Shown: piece by piece, positions 1-6,021 of the stretch
How the letters are laid out: every line of letters begins with the position of its first letter
Numbering within the stretch: the first letter of the stretch is position 1
DNA from: an uncultured Clostridium sp.
GTDB taxonomy: Bacteria; Bacillota; Clostridia; TANB77; CAG-508
Assembly (NCBI GenBank): GCA_947057505.1
Contig: CAMSEM010000058.1
Location: 1 to 7,841, forward strand
Direction of reading: 5' to 3'
DNA length: 7,841 bases
Position numbers and translations under genes: made by a program
Notes under the pieces: generated by a model
Seen by the model: only the letters and a program-made list of their open reading frames with translations
What the model was told of the DNA's origin: nothing
The model's database searches: none

Positions 1-495
1 GCAATTGGAAGTGATGGTTTCCCAGGAGATGAAAGGGAAAATGGAGCAGTAAAAGTTGCAAGAAGTAAGTATCCTTCTACTGATACTACTTATGGAGTAA
101 CCTCAACCTTATGTTATGGAGTACAGTGGGATGCAGTGATGCAATTTATAGATTCAAATTATTTGTGGAAAACAGGGGAAACAGATAATGTTGTAGCAGA
201 TAGTTTTGTAAGAAACAGTAGTAACAAAGGTAATTACGACGAAACGGGAAGTGGTGAATGGAATTTAGCTCTTACTGGTTCTAATCCAGATTACCAAATA
301 AATCATATTTATGACTTAGCTGGAAATGTATGTGAGTTGACTATGGAAGCCTTCAATACGGGTGACCGTGTTCTAAGAGGCAGCTATTACGTGAATACAG
401 GTTTAGATGGTCCAACTTCTTGTCGTAGTATCAGCAGCATTCATGACACTTCTAATGACGATTGCACAGGTTTTCGATTGGCATTGTATGTCTAG
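1..495 (+). CDS. FGE-sulfatase/SUMF1-fold protein, C-terminal part (5' end outside window)
   Basis: The frame is open from base 1 to the TAG at 493-495 and gives 164 residues; the true start lies upstream. The ATG at 136 is internal, since the sequence before it (CYGVQWDAVMQFID) continues the same domain. Family hallmarks are YDLAGNVCELT (about residues 101-111), RVLRGSYY (about 123-130) and the ending GFRLALYV, all typical of the formylglycine-generating-enzyme (SUMF1) fold. The paired active-site cysteines of true FGE are not evident near RVLRGSYY, so I infer a non-catalytic, ligand-binding or structural domain, as in many surface or pilin-like Firmicute proteins. I counted 186 G+C in the first 480 bases (about 39%), against 20-30% in 60-base samples from genes further on, which hints at a different origin. 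Whatever the N-terminus carries cannot be seen here. The domain call is fairly sure; the role is unknown. Confidence 0.75.
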   Translation, partial: AIGSDGFPGDERENGAVKVARSKYPSTDTTYGVTSTLCYGVQWDAVMQFIDSNYLWKTGETDNVVADSFVRNSSNKGNYDETGSGEWNLALTGSNPDYQINHIYDLAGNVCELTMEAFNTGDRVLRGSYYVNTGLDGPTSCRSISSIHDTSNDDCTGFRLALYV

Positions 496-508
496 TAAAA
501 AAATTCGA

Positions 509-523
509 GTGCCTCGAAGGCAC
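509..523 (+). repeat. Short hairpin after the SUMF1-fold gene
   Basis: GTGCCT and AGGCAC form a perfect 6-bp stem around a CGA loop, 14 bases after the stop codon. No T-run follows, so alone it is a poor terminator. It may stabilise the 3' end of the mRNA together with the stronger hairpin at 551-577. Confidence 0.5.
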
Positions 524-550
524 AAGCAAACTTTATAACTAATAAACAGT

Positions 551-580
551 AAAAGACTCAAGCACAATGAGTCTTTTATC
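551..580 (+). terminator. Rho-independent terminator, possibly bidirectional
   Basis: AAAAGACTCA (551-560) and TGAGTCTTTT (568-577) form a perfect 10-bp stem around a 7-base loop. The T-run is the 3' arm itself and the A-run the 5' arm, so the structure could also stop transcription arriving on the other strand. It closes the SUMF1-fold gene that ends at 495. Confidence 0.75.
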
Positions 581-676
581 GTTTCTTAGCAGATTTAAGT
601 CAATATCATATAGCGTAGGAAATTCATCTAGTAATACTATAAAATGAAAAGCTTCTATAAAAATTTCAAAAAAGCA

Positions 677-705
677 TTTACACTTAAAATAACTAAGTAT
701 ATAAT
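677..705 (+). promoter_or_regulatory. Sigma-A-type promoter for the coiled-coil/membrane protein gene
   Basis: TTTACA (677-682) and TATAAT (700-705) are separated by exactly 17 bases, near the vegetative consensus. Transcription would begin around 712, giving a leader of about 26 bases with AAGGAG at 725-730. The rest of the gap from 578 to 676 holds nothing I recognise. Confidence 0.75.
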
Positions 706-737
706 GAAAGTATAATCTTTTACTAAGGAGCCAAAGT

Positions 738-1088
738 ATGAAAGATGAAAAAGAATTAGAAGAAATACAAAAGTGGAACCGTGAGCGTGAAGAAACTATA
801 AAAGAAAACTGGAAAGAACTAGAATATTGGAAAAGCCAAAGGGAAGAAAAACTAAAAGAAGAGTATGGTGTAGATATAACCAAATTAGGAAAAAATAATA
901 AATGGATAGATAAAATAACAAAAGCTATAGAAAAAGTAGGAAAAATATTAGCATATGCAATATGTTTTGCCTACATATTTATTATAGTAATGGCATATGT
1001 TGTACTAGTTACGTACTATATAGGAATAGGTAACCAATTAGATGATGCATTAAAAACGAAAAGTACTACCATACAAACATTACCATAA
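738..1088 (+). CDS. Small coiled-coil protein with one C-terminal membrane segment, unknown function
   Basis: This 116-residue protein is not recognised. Residues 1-45 are almost all charged (Lys/Glu/Arg) with spaced Trp, Leu and Ile, and should form a helix or coiled coil. A more basic stretch (about 46-68) follows, then one long hydrophobic segment (about 69-96, rich in Ile, Ala, Val, Tyr) and a short polar tail. The likely picture is a single-pass membrane protein with a cytoplasmic helical N-terminal domain. The start is well supported: AAGGAG (725-730) sits seven bases before the ATG and a consensus promoter lies just upstream. The flavin reductase gene begins 48 bases after the stop with no terminator between, so the two may share a transcript. 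The charged half is extremely A-rich on the coding strand and gives a long spurious antisense frame. It could be a scaffold, a small toxin-like or a regulatory membrane protein; nothing in the sequence decides. Confidence 0.7.
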   Translation: MKDEKELEEIQKWNREREETIKENWKELEYWKSQREEKLKEEYGVDITKLGKNNKWIDKITKAIEKVGKILAYAICFAYIFIIVMAYVVLVTYYIGIGNQLDDALKTKSTTIQTLP

Positions 1089-1136
1089 GCTAAAACAAGA
1101 CAGAAGTTTTAAAATGTTAGAGAGGGAAAATTAGTT

Positions 1137-1742
1137 ATGAAAAATTTAAAAATTACATGGAAAATAACACAAGGAATGTATGTATTAACAACCAATAAAG
1201 GCGGCTGCATAGTTGATGCAGTATCACAAATTAGTGCAGGGGAAAATCCATTAATAGCAGTTTCTGTAATGAAAAGCAACTACACAAATGAGCTATTAAA
1301 AAACAATAATAAATTTGCACTTTCTATCTTATCCAAGAATGTTAATCCAGAAATTATTAAAACTTTTGGTTTTCATTCTGGAAGAGATATCAATAAATTT
1401 GAAAAAGTAGAAACCACCCTAATAGAAGATGTAAAGATTATAAACGATTCTTTAGGGTACATGGTATGTGAAATAGTAGACTCTATTGAAAATGATACCC
1501 ATACTCTATTTATAGGAAAAATTATAGAAGCAGATGTTTTCAAAGAAGAAGAACCTATGAGCTATGGCTATTATCAAGAACACAAAGAAGAACTATTAAA
1601 AGTAACTACAACAAAAGGAAAAACAGCATGGGTTTGTACTATATGTGGTTATGTTTATTATGGAGAAGAATTGCCAGAAGACTTTAAGTGCCCTTTATGT
1701 GGAGTAGATCGATCTTTCTTTAAAAAACAAATAGAAAACTGA
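1137..1742 (+). CDS. Flavin reductase-rubredoxin fusion (high-molecular-weight rubredoxin type)
   Basis: Residues 1 to about 158 form a flavin-reductase-like FMN-binding domain (ITQGMYVLTT near the start; the NPLIAVSVMKSNYTNELL and FALSILS stretches are typical). Residues about 163-199 form a short rubredoxin with WVCTICGY and CPLCGV, giving iron ligands C167, C170, C185 and C188. Fourteen residues lie between the pairs, as in rubrerythrin-type rubredoxins. Known relatives (Hrb of Moorella) accept electrons from NAD(P)H via FMN and pass them to flavodiiron proteins that reduce O2 or NO in anaerobes. A similar cytoplasmic role is inferred here. No flavodiiron protein, rubrerythrin or NADH oxidoreductase gene lies in the window, so its partner is elsewhere. 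The 201-residue length fits the family. The start is preceded by AGAGGG at 1121-1126, rather far at about 10 bases. The gene may be read from the promoter at 677-705 and ends in the terminator at 1748-1780. Confidence 0.88.
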   Translation: MKNLKITWKITQGMYVLTTNKGGCIVDAVSQISAGENPLIAVSVMKSNYTNELLKNNNKFALSILSKNVNPEIIKTFGFHSGRDINKFEKVETTLIEDVKIINDSLGYMVCEIVDSIENDTHTLFIGKIIEADVFKEEEPMSYGYYQEHKEELLKVTTTKGKTAWVCTICGYVYYGEELPEDFKCPLCGVDRSFFKKQIEN

Positions 1743-1747
1743 AATGT

Positions 1748-1780
1748 AACGTCCTAATGCGGACGTTTTTTTCTTTTTAT
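1748..1780 (+). terminator. Rho-independent terminator after the flavin reductase-rubredoxin gene
   Basis: AACGTCC (1748-1754) pairs with GGACGTT (1761-1767) around a 6-base loop and runs into a T-tract broken by a single C (1766-1779). It starts 5 bases after the TGA stop and insulates the following operon. Confidence 0.92.
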
Positions 1781-1782
1781 AC

Positions 1783-1811
1783 TTGACAAACAAAAAAGAA
1801 AATAGTATCAT
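1783..1811 (+). promoter_or_regulatory. Sigma-A-type promoter of the GntR-ABC operon
   Basis: TTGACA (1783-1788, perfect -35) and TATCAT (1806-1811) are 17 bases apart. The -10 hexamer is also the first six bases of the left arm of the palindrome at 1806-1837, so a bound repressor would block polymerase directly. Predicted transcription start is about 1818. Confidence 0.85.
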
Positions 1812-1837
1812 TGTATTATGCAAGTAATACAATGATA
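1806..1837. promoter_or_regulatory. Perfect 13-bp inverted repeat: probable operator of the GntR repressor
   Basis: The left arm TATCATTGTATTA (1806-1818) is the exact reverse complement of the right arm TAATACAATGATA (1825-1837), with the 6-base spacer TGCAAG between. It covers the -10 box and the predicted transcription start and stops just before the repressor's own ribosome binding site. YtrA-subfamily GntR proteins are known to bind long inverted repeats at their own promoters, so autorepression is the natural reading. With transcription starting near 1818 only the right arm is transcribed, which argues for a DNA operator and not an RNA hairpin. I saw no second copy in the window. Confidence 0.85.
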
Positions 1838-1852
1838 GAAAGGAAGAAAATA

Positions 1853-2218
1853 GTGGATTATATTTTTGATAATGAAAGACCAATTTATGTTCAATTAGTA
1901 GAAAAACTTAGAATTCAAATCGTTTCTGGTAAACTAAAACAAGGGGAAAGACTGCTTTCGGTAAGAGAGCTAGCACTTACTGCAAGAGTTAACCCAAACA
2001 CTATGCAAAAAGCATTAGCAGAGCTAGAAAATGAAGGACTAATTTATACAGAAAGAACTAATGGGAAATTTGTAACAAATAATATAGCATTAATTGAAAA
2101 AGTAAAAAAAGAATTGGCACAAGAAAAATTGAAAAACTATTTAAATGATATGAATAGTATCGGTATAACTTATGAAAATGCAGTGAAATACTTGCAAGAA
2201 TTAAAAGACTATAATTAA
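1853..2218 (+). CDS. GntR family transcriptional regulator, YtrA subfamily
   Basis: This is a short (121-residue) DNA-binding repressor. Residues about 8-75 form the GntR winged helix: PIYVQLVEKLR, then GERLLSVRELA, the recognition-helix region NPNTMQKALAELE (47-59) and the wing GLIYTERTNGKFV. Only about 45 residues follow, mostly helical and charged, so there is no large effector domain; this is the mark of the YtrA subfamily. I place the start at the GTG at 1853 because AAAGGAAG (1839-1846) is correctly spaced before it and family members begin at this point (IFDNERPIYVQ). The in-frame TTG at 1811 lies in the -10 box and the ATG at 1832 in the operator, without a ribosome site. It heads an operon with an ABC ATPase (20 bases downstream) and permease, and probably represses all three through the palindrome at 1806-1837. 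The inducing signal is unknown; related operons respond to cell-wall-active antibiotics. Confidence 0.9.
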   Translation: MDYIFDNERPIYVQLVEKLRIQIVSGKLKQGERLLSVRELALTARVNPNTMQKALAELENEGLIYTERTNGKFVTNNIALIEKVKKELAQEKLKNYLNDMNSIGITYENAVKYLQELKDYN

Positions 2219-2238
2219 GAAAGGAAGGCTAAAAATAC

Positions 2239-2934
2239 ATGGAATTACTAGAATGTAAAAATTTATGCAAAGAATTTGAGCAAAAACAAATTTTAAAAAA
2301 TATTAATTTAAAAATTCCAAAAGGTAAAATAGTGGGGCTTTTAGGAAAAAATGGAACAGGAAAAACTACCTTAATTAAATTAATCAATGATTTATTAACA
2401 CCAACTAGCGGAGAAATACTAATAGAGGGACAAAAGCCAGGAGTAGAATCTAAAAAAATAATATCTTATTTACCAGAAAGAACTTACTTAGATAAAGAAA
2501 TGACAGTAAAACAAGTAATAAAATATTTTGAAGAATTTTATGAAAATTTTAATACACAAAAAGCAATCAAACTATTAAAAGATTTAGACTTAGATATTGA
2601 TAAAAAAATAGCAAAAATGTCAAAAGGTATGCAAGAAAAATTGCAGCTAATTTTAGTAATGAGCAGAGAGGCTAAACTTTATATTTTAGATGAACCTTTA
2701 GGCGGTGTTGACCCAGCTACTAGAGATTACATTTTAGATACCATACTTTCTAATTTTTTTGAAGGAGCAAGTGTTATTATTTCTACCCATTTAATTGCCG
2801 ATATTGAAAGAATTTTAGATGAAGTTATTTTTATAGATAAAGGCGAAATTATTTTAACTTCTTCAGCAGATGAATTAAGAAACAAAGAGAAACAATCTAT
2901 AGATGAAATATTTAGGAGGTATTTTAAATGTTAG
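2239..2934 (+). CDS. ABC transporter ATP-binding protein (YtrB/BcrA-like)
   Basis: This 231-residue cytoplasmic ATPase energises the permease encoded next. Walker A is GKNGTGKT (36-43). The signature is MSKGMQ (127-132) in place of LSGGQ, a variant common in this Firmicute subfamily. Walker B is LYILDEP (147-153), the D-loop GGVDP (155-159) and the switch histidine H184. At the Q-loop the sequence reads YLPERTYL, with Pro-Glu where glutamine is usual, also seen in EcsA/YtrB-like ATPases. Length is that of a single nucleotide-binding domain, so the working unit is presumably two ATPases with two permease chains. A strong AAGGAAGG (2221-2228) precedes the ATG. The permease start codon lies inside the last codons of this gene, so the two are translationally coupled. 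Substrate cannot be read from the sequence; export of a lipid, peptide or antibiotic is the usual role for this type. Confidence 0.92.
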   Translation: MELLECKNLCKEFEQKQILKNINLKIPKGKIVGLLGKNGTGKTTLIKLINDLLTPTSGEILIEGQKPGVESKKIISYLPERTYLDKEMTVKQVIKYFEEFYENFNTQKAIKLLKDLDLDIDKKIAKMSKGMQEKLQLILVMSREAKLYILDEPLGGVDPATRDYILDTILSNFFEGASVIISTHLIADIERILDEVIFIDKGEIILTSSADELRNKEKQSIDEIFRRYFKC

Positions 2935-3719
2935 GAAAATTATTAAAATATGATTTAAAATGGATATATAAAGTAGTAATAGTATTTTATGTGTTAGCAT
3001 TTGTTTTTTCTATTATTGGAAGAGCTTTAAGCTATATAGAAAACTCAGTAATATTCTCTGTTATTACACAAATAATGTTTGGAATTGCAATTAGTATGAT
3101 GGCAAGTAGCTTAATTAATTGTTTAATGAGATTATGGGCTAGGCTTGTAAAAAATGGATATAAAGATGAATCATATCTAACTCACACTTTACCAGTAGAA
3201 AAGAAAACTATTTATATGTCAAAGGTATTAGCTGCTATAATTAGTATTTTTACAACTGTAATTGTTAGCTTAGTTTGTTTACTAATATGTTATTATTCAG
3301 ATACCAATATGCAAATATTAAAATCTGTTTTAGAATTAGCTGCAAACACTTATAATACTACAGTATTAAATTTAGTAGCACTAATAGCAATTGTTCTATT
3401 TTTGCAAATTATTTTTATTACATTAATCGGTTATGTTGGTATTATATTAGGGCATAAAGCAAACCAAAATAAAATGGCAAAATCTATTATAATTAGCTTT
3501 GCATTTTATATGTTAACACAAATGGTAAGCTTAATATTAGTAGTATTATTTGGAATATTTAACCCAGATATTATGAATTTAGTAAATACAATGGAAGATG
3601 TTAATGTAGAAGCTATTAAATATTTGATGTATGCAGCTGGCGGAATTTATGTAGTTTATAATATATTCTATTACATTTTAGGAAAGAAACAATTTGAAAG
3701 AGGGGTTAATGTTGAGTAA
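2928..3719 (+). CDS. ABC transporter permease, six membrane segments
   Basis: A 263-residue integral membrane protein with likely segments at about 15-31, 41-66, 98-123, 147-176, 184-211 and 231-252. The N-terminal LLKYDLKW and the cytoplasmic-loop motif YKDESYLTHTLPV (78-90) recur in ABC-2-like permeases of GntR/YtrA-controlled operons in Firmicutes. It overlaps the ATPase gene by 7 bases. Its ribosome site AGGAGG (2914-2919) lies within the ATPase coding sequence, where it encodes an Arg-Arg pair, eight bases before the ATG. There is no second permease, so it probably dimerises. A terminator follows at 3757-3810. Transport direction is inferred as export because no substrate-binding protein gene accompanies the operon. 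Confidence 0.85.
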   Translation: MLGKLLKYDLKWIYKVVIVFYVLAFVFSIIGRALSYIENSVIFSVITQIMFGIAISMMASSLINCLMRLWARLVKNGYKDESYLTHTLPVEKKTIYMSKVLAAIISIFTTVIVSLVCLLICYYSDTNMQILKSVLELAANTYNTTVLNLVALIAIVLFLQIIFITLIGYVGIILGHKANQNKMAKSIIISFAFYMLTQMVSLILVVLFGIFNPDIMNLVNTMEDVNVEAIKYLMYAAGGIYVVYNIFYYILGKKQFERGVNVE

Positions 3720-3756
3720 AATATATATTATTATAAAAGATAAATAGAAATAATTT

Positions 3757-3810
3757 AAAAGAGTTATCTAGTAATAGCTTTATGCTAAAAAAAATAGATA
3801 GCTCTTTTTT
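3757..3810 (+). terminator. Rho-independent terminator of the GntR-ABC operon
   Basis: AAAAGAGTTATCTA (3757-3770) pairs with TAGATAGCTCTTTT (3795-3808), 14 bp with one G-T wobble, and ends in a T-run (3805-3810). The 24-base loop contains a small TAGC/GCTA hairpin (3775-3778 with 3784-3787). Confidence 0.88.
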
Positions 3811-3851
3811 GCTTAATAAAATTACATTAAAAAATCATTTTGTAATTTGTG

Positions 3852-3880
3852 TTGAAAATGTATATTTTTTATGATAATAT
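3852..3880 (+). promoter_or_regulatory. Extended -10 promoter for the nucleotidase-nucleoside hydrolase operon
   Basis: TTGAAA (3852-3857) is 17 bases from TAATAT (3875-3880), and TG at 3872-3873 forms an extended -10 (TGN). Predicted transcription start is about 3887. This places the upstream in-frame ATG at 3871 inside the promoter and supports translation from 3913. Confidence 0.75.
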
Positions 3881-3912
3881 GCTACTTGAAGAAAAGAAAG
3901 CAGGTGGCAAAA

Positions 3913-5352
3913 ATGAAAATAGGAATAGACATAGATAATTGCATATCTAATTTTGATGATACATTATTAAAAGAGTATTTGAAACATGACAAAGAATTAC
4001 GAAACACTGGAATTATCAATGAAAATCCAGAATATTTAAGAAAAGGAATGTTTGATTGGACAAAGGAAGAAGAAGAAAACTTTTACAAAGAAAATATTGA
4101 AGAAATTGTAAAAAAACTAAAGCCAATCAAAGAAACACCTTATTATATAAATAAACTAAAACAAGATGGACACAAAATATATATTATAACTGGAAGAAAT
4201 AATGGAGAATATAAAAATCCATATAAATTAACAGAAGAATGGTTAAAAAAATATGATATTAAGTATGATGAATTAATCCTTACAGATGCATATGATAAAC
4301 ATGCAAAAACACAAGTATGTTTAGAAAATAATATTGATTTAATGATAGAAGATAGCATTAGAATAAGCCTAGATTTAAGAGAAAATGGTGTTAAAGTTTA
4401 TACTAGAAATACAAGGTATAATCAAAAAGAGCAAAACTTAGATAGAGTTTCCAACTGGAAAGAAATATATGAAAAAATATCAGCTCAAAATAAAAAAGAA
4501 AATCCTCAAAAGTTAAATGTTATTTTAGACACAGACACCTATAATGAGTGTGACGACCAATTTGCGCTTTCTTATTTATTAAAATCACAAGAGAGATTTA
4601 ATATTGAAGCAATTACAGTAGCACCCTATCATCATGATAATAATTTGTCTATCCAAGAAGGAATTGATAAAAGCTATCATGAGATAATCAAAATTTGTAG
4701 TTGGCTAAATTTTGACTATACAAATAGAGTATTTAAAGGCTCTACAGATTATGTAGAAGAAGGATATAACGAAGAAAACGATGCAGTAAACAAAATAATT
4801 GAAGTTGCAAATAAAAATGATAAAACTTATATTTTAGCAATAGGAGCTATAACAAATGTAGCATTGGCTATTAATAAAGACCCTAGCATAATTGAGAAAA
4901 TAGAAGTTGTTTGGCTTGGTGGACATAGCTTATTAAGTAAAGATAATAAAGAATTTAATTTTAGGCAAGATTTACAAGCTATAAGAGATGTTTTTAAATC
5001 CAAAGTAAAACTAACAATAATACCTTGTAAAAATGTAGCATCAAATTTAGTAACATCAATCTATGAATTAGAGTATTTTCTAAAAGATAAAAATGAGCTA
5101 TGCAATTATTTATGCCAAAGATTTTATAATGATGGTGTACATGGAAACCAAGCAAGAAGAGTTATTTGGGATATTAGTGTAATAGCATATATGATAAATA
5201 AAGAATGGTTTGAGACTTTTGAAGTTAGTTGTCCTAATATTAAAAATGATACCTCTTATGAACTAACCCAAAATAAGCATAAAATAACAATGGTTAATTA
5301 TTTAAATGTATATAAAATTTATGAAGATTTGTTTAAAAAATTAGTAAAATAA
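3913..5352 (+). CDS. Fusion of HAD 5'-nucleotidase-like and nucleoside hydrolase domains
   Basis: A 479-residue soluble protein with two hydrolase domains. Residues 1 to about 190 are HAD, of 5'(3')-deoxyribonucleotidase (NT5C/YqfW-like) type: DID at 6-8 (nucleophile and acid), TGR at 93-95, a lysine at 129 or 132, and EDS at 146-148. A polar linker (about 190-200) leads to an inosine-uridine-type nucleoside hydrolase domain. That domain has DTDTYNECDD (206-215, metal-binding aspartates), LAIGAITNVALAI (308-320), WLGG (334-337) and IWDISVIAYM (418-427). The aspartate motif has two more residues than the usual DTDPGxDD, and tryptophan W419 stands where many relatives have the catalytic histidine before the last metal aspartate (D420). 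If both halves work, a nucleoside monophosphate would be dephosphorylated and then split into base and sugar in one protein; this is inference. The start at 3913 follows AGGTGG (3902-3907) and sits after the predicted transcription start; the longer frame from 3871 would begin in the promoter. The HD phosphohydrolase gene follows after 37 bases. Confidence 0.85.
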   Translation: MKIGIDIDNCISNFDDTLLKEYLKHDKELRNTGIINENPEYLRKGMFDWTKEEEENFYKENIEEIVKKLKPIKETPYYINKLKQDGHKIYIITGRNNGEYKNPYKLTEEWLKKYDIKYDELILTDAYDKHAKTQVCLENNIDLMIEDSIRISLDLRENGVKVYTRNTRYNQKEQNLDRVSNWKEIYEKISAQNKKENPQKLNVILDTDTYNECDDQFALSYLLKSQERFNIEAITVAPYHHDNNLSIQEGIDKSYHEIIKICSWLNFDYTNRVFKGSTDYVEEGYNEENDAVNKIIEVANKNDKTYILAIGAITNVALAINKDPSIIEKIEVVWLGGHSLLSKDNKEFNFRQDLQAIRDVFKSKVKLTIIPCKNVASNLVTSIYELEYFLKDKNELCNYLCQRFYNDGVHGNQARRVIWDISVIAYMINKEWFETFEVSCPNIKNDTSYELTQNKHKITMVNYLNVYKIYEDLFKKLVK

Positions 5353-5389
5353 GTTACAATGTAAATACTAAAAAAGAGAGGAAAAATGT

Positions 5390-5965
5390 ATGAAACTAAC
5401 AGTAGAAAAAGCATTACAAATGCTGGAAGAAGCAAGAGAAAAAGCTAAAGATGATCATTGGATTGAACATTCCATTTGTGTTGGTAATTCAGCAGGAAAA
5501 ATTGCAGAAAGTTTAGGATTAGATATAGATTATGCTAAAACATTAGGATATATACATGATATAGGGAAAGCGGTAGGAGAATTTAAAGGCCATGTTATGA
5601 ATGGCTATAACTATATAAAGCAATTAGGTTACGATGATGAATACGCTAATATTTGCTTAACTCATTCTTATTTAAATAATGATGTGAACTGTACTGCGGG
5701 AGGCATACCAGTAGATATCCCTTTTAGAACAGAATTTATTAAAAATCATGAATATACCATCTATGATAAAATTATAAATTTATGTGATTTAATGTGTACC
5801 AATGTTAATATGACAGTTGATAAACGATTAATTGATCTTATAATTAGAAAAGGAATATGTGAAAACACACAATATCACATAAAAGAAACATATAAGCTAA
5901 AAGAATATATTGATAAACAACTTGGATTTAATGTGTATGACTTATTTCCTAATATAGTAATTTAG
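5390..5965 (+). CDS. HD domain (HDIG-type) phosphohydrolase
   Basis: A 191-residue cytoplasmic metal-dependent phosphohydrolase. The HD signature runs H27 (HWIEHS), HDIGK (56-60, the metal-binding H-D pair), H68, H92 (THSY) and D133 (NLCDLM), in family order and spacing. No other domain or membrane segment is present; the last 50 residues are helical and charged. Family members hydrolyse phosphate esters of nucleotides, cyclic dinucleotides or dinucleoside polyphosphates, and the substrate cannot be chosen here. It resembles stand-alone HDIG proteins and, more loosely, YqeK. GAGAGG (5376-5381) is eight bases before the ATG. The 37-base gap from the nucleotidase-nucleoside hydrolase fusion has no terminator, so the two are probably one operon, which makes a nucleotide substrate plausible. 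An ATG at 5386 is out of frame. Confidence 0.85.
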   Translation: MKLTVEKALQMLEEAREKAKDDHWIEHSICVGNSAGKIAESLGLDIDYAKTLGYIHDIGKAVGEFKGHVMNGYNYIKQLGYDDEYANICLTHSYLNNDVNCTAGGIPVDIPFRTEFIKNHEYTIYDKIINLCDLMCTNVNMTVDKRLIDLIIRKGICENTQYHIKETYKLKEYIDKQLGFNVYDLFPNIVI

Positions 5966-6021
5966 GATATAGGGCAGTTAGCAATAATAATTACTTATAT
6001 CGATAGGAAAGGAAATTTTGT

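Noticed and set aside
578..676. Possible regulatory RNA or riboswitch before the coiled-coil gene
   Set aside because: The stretch lies upstream of the predicted transcription start and shows no conserved-looking stems or riboswitch motifs.
539..883. Minus-strand open frame of 114 codons
   Set aside because: It is antisense to the A-rich Lys/Glu half of the gene at 738 and crosses the terminator at 551-577. Its Ser/Phe-rich product is what antisense of GAA/AAA codons gives.
3871..3912. Upstream ATG extending the nucleotidase fusion by 14 residues
   Set aside because: The ATG lies within the extended -10 promoter, before the predicted transcription start, has no ribosome site, and the extra residues are not part of the HAD fold, which begins MKIGIDID.
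5966..6001. GATATA/TATATC inverted repeat between the HD and DUF362 genes
   Set aside because: Only six A/T-rich pairs with a 24-base loop and no T-run; expected by chance in such DNA, so not called a terminator or operator.
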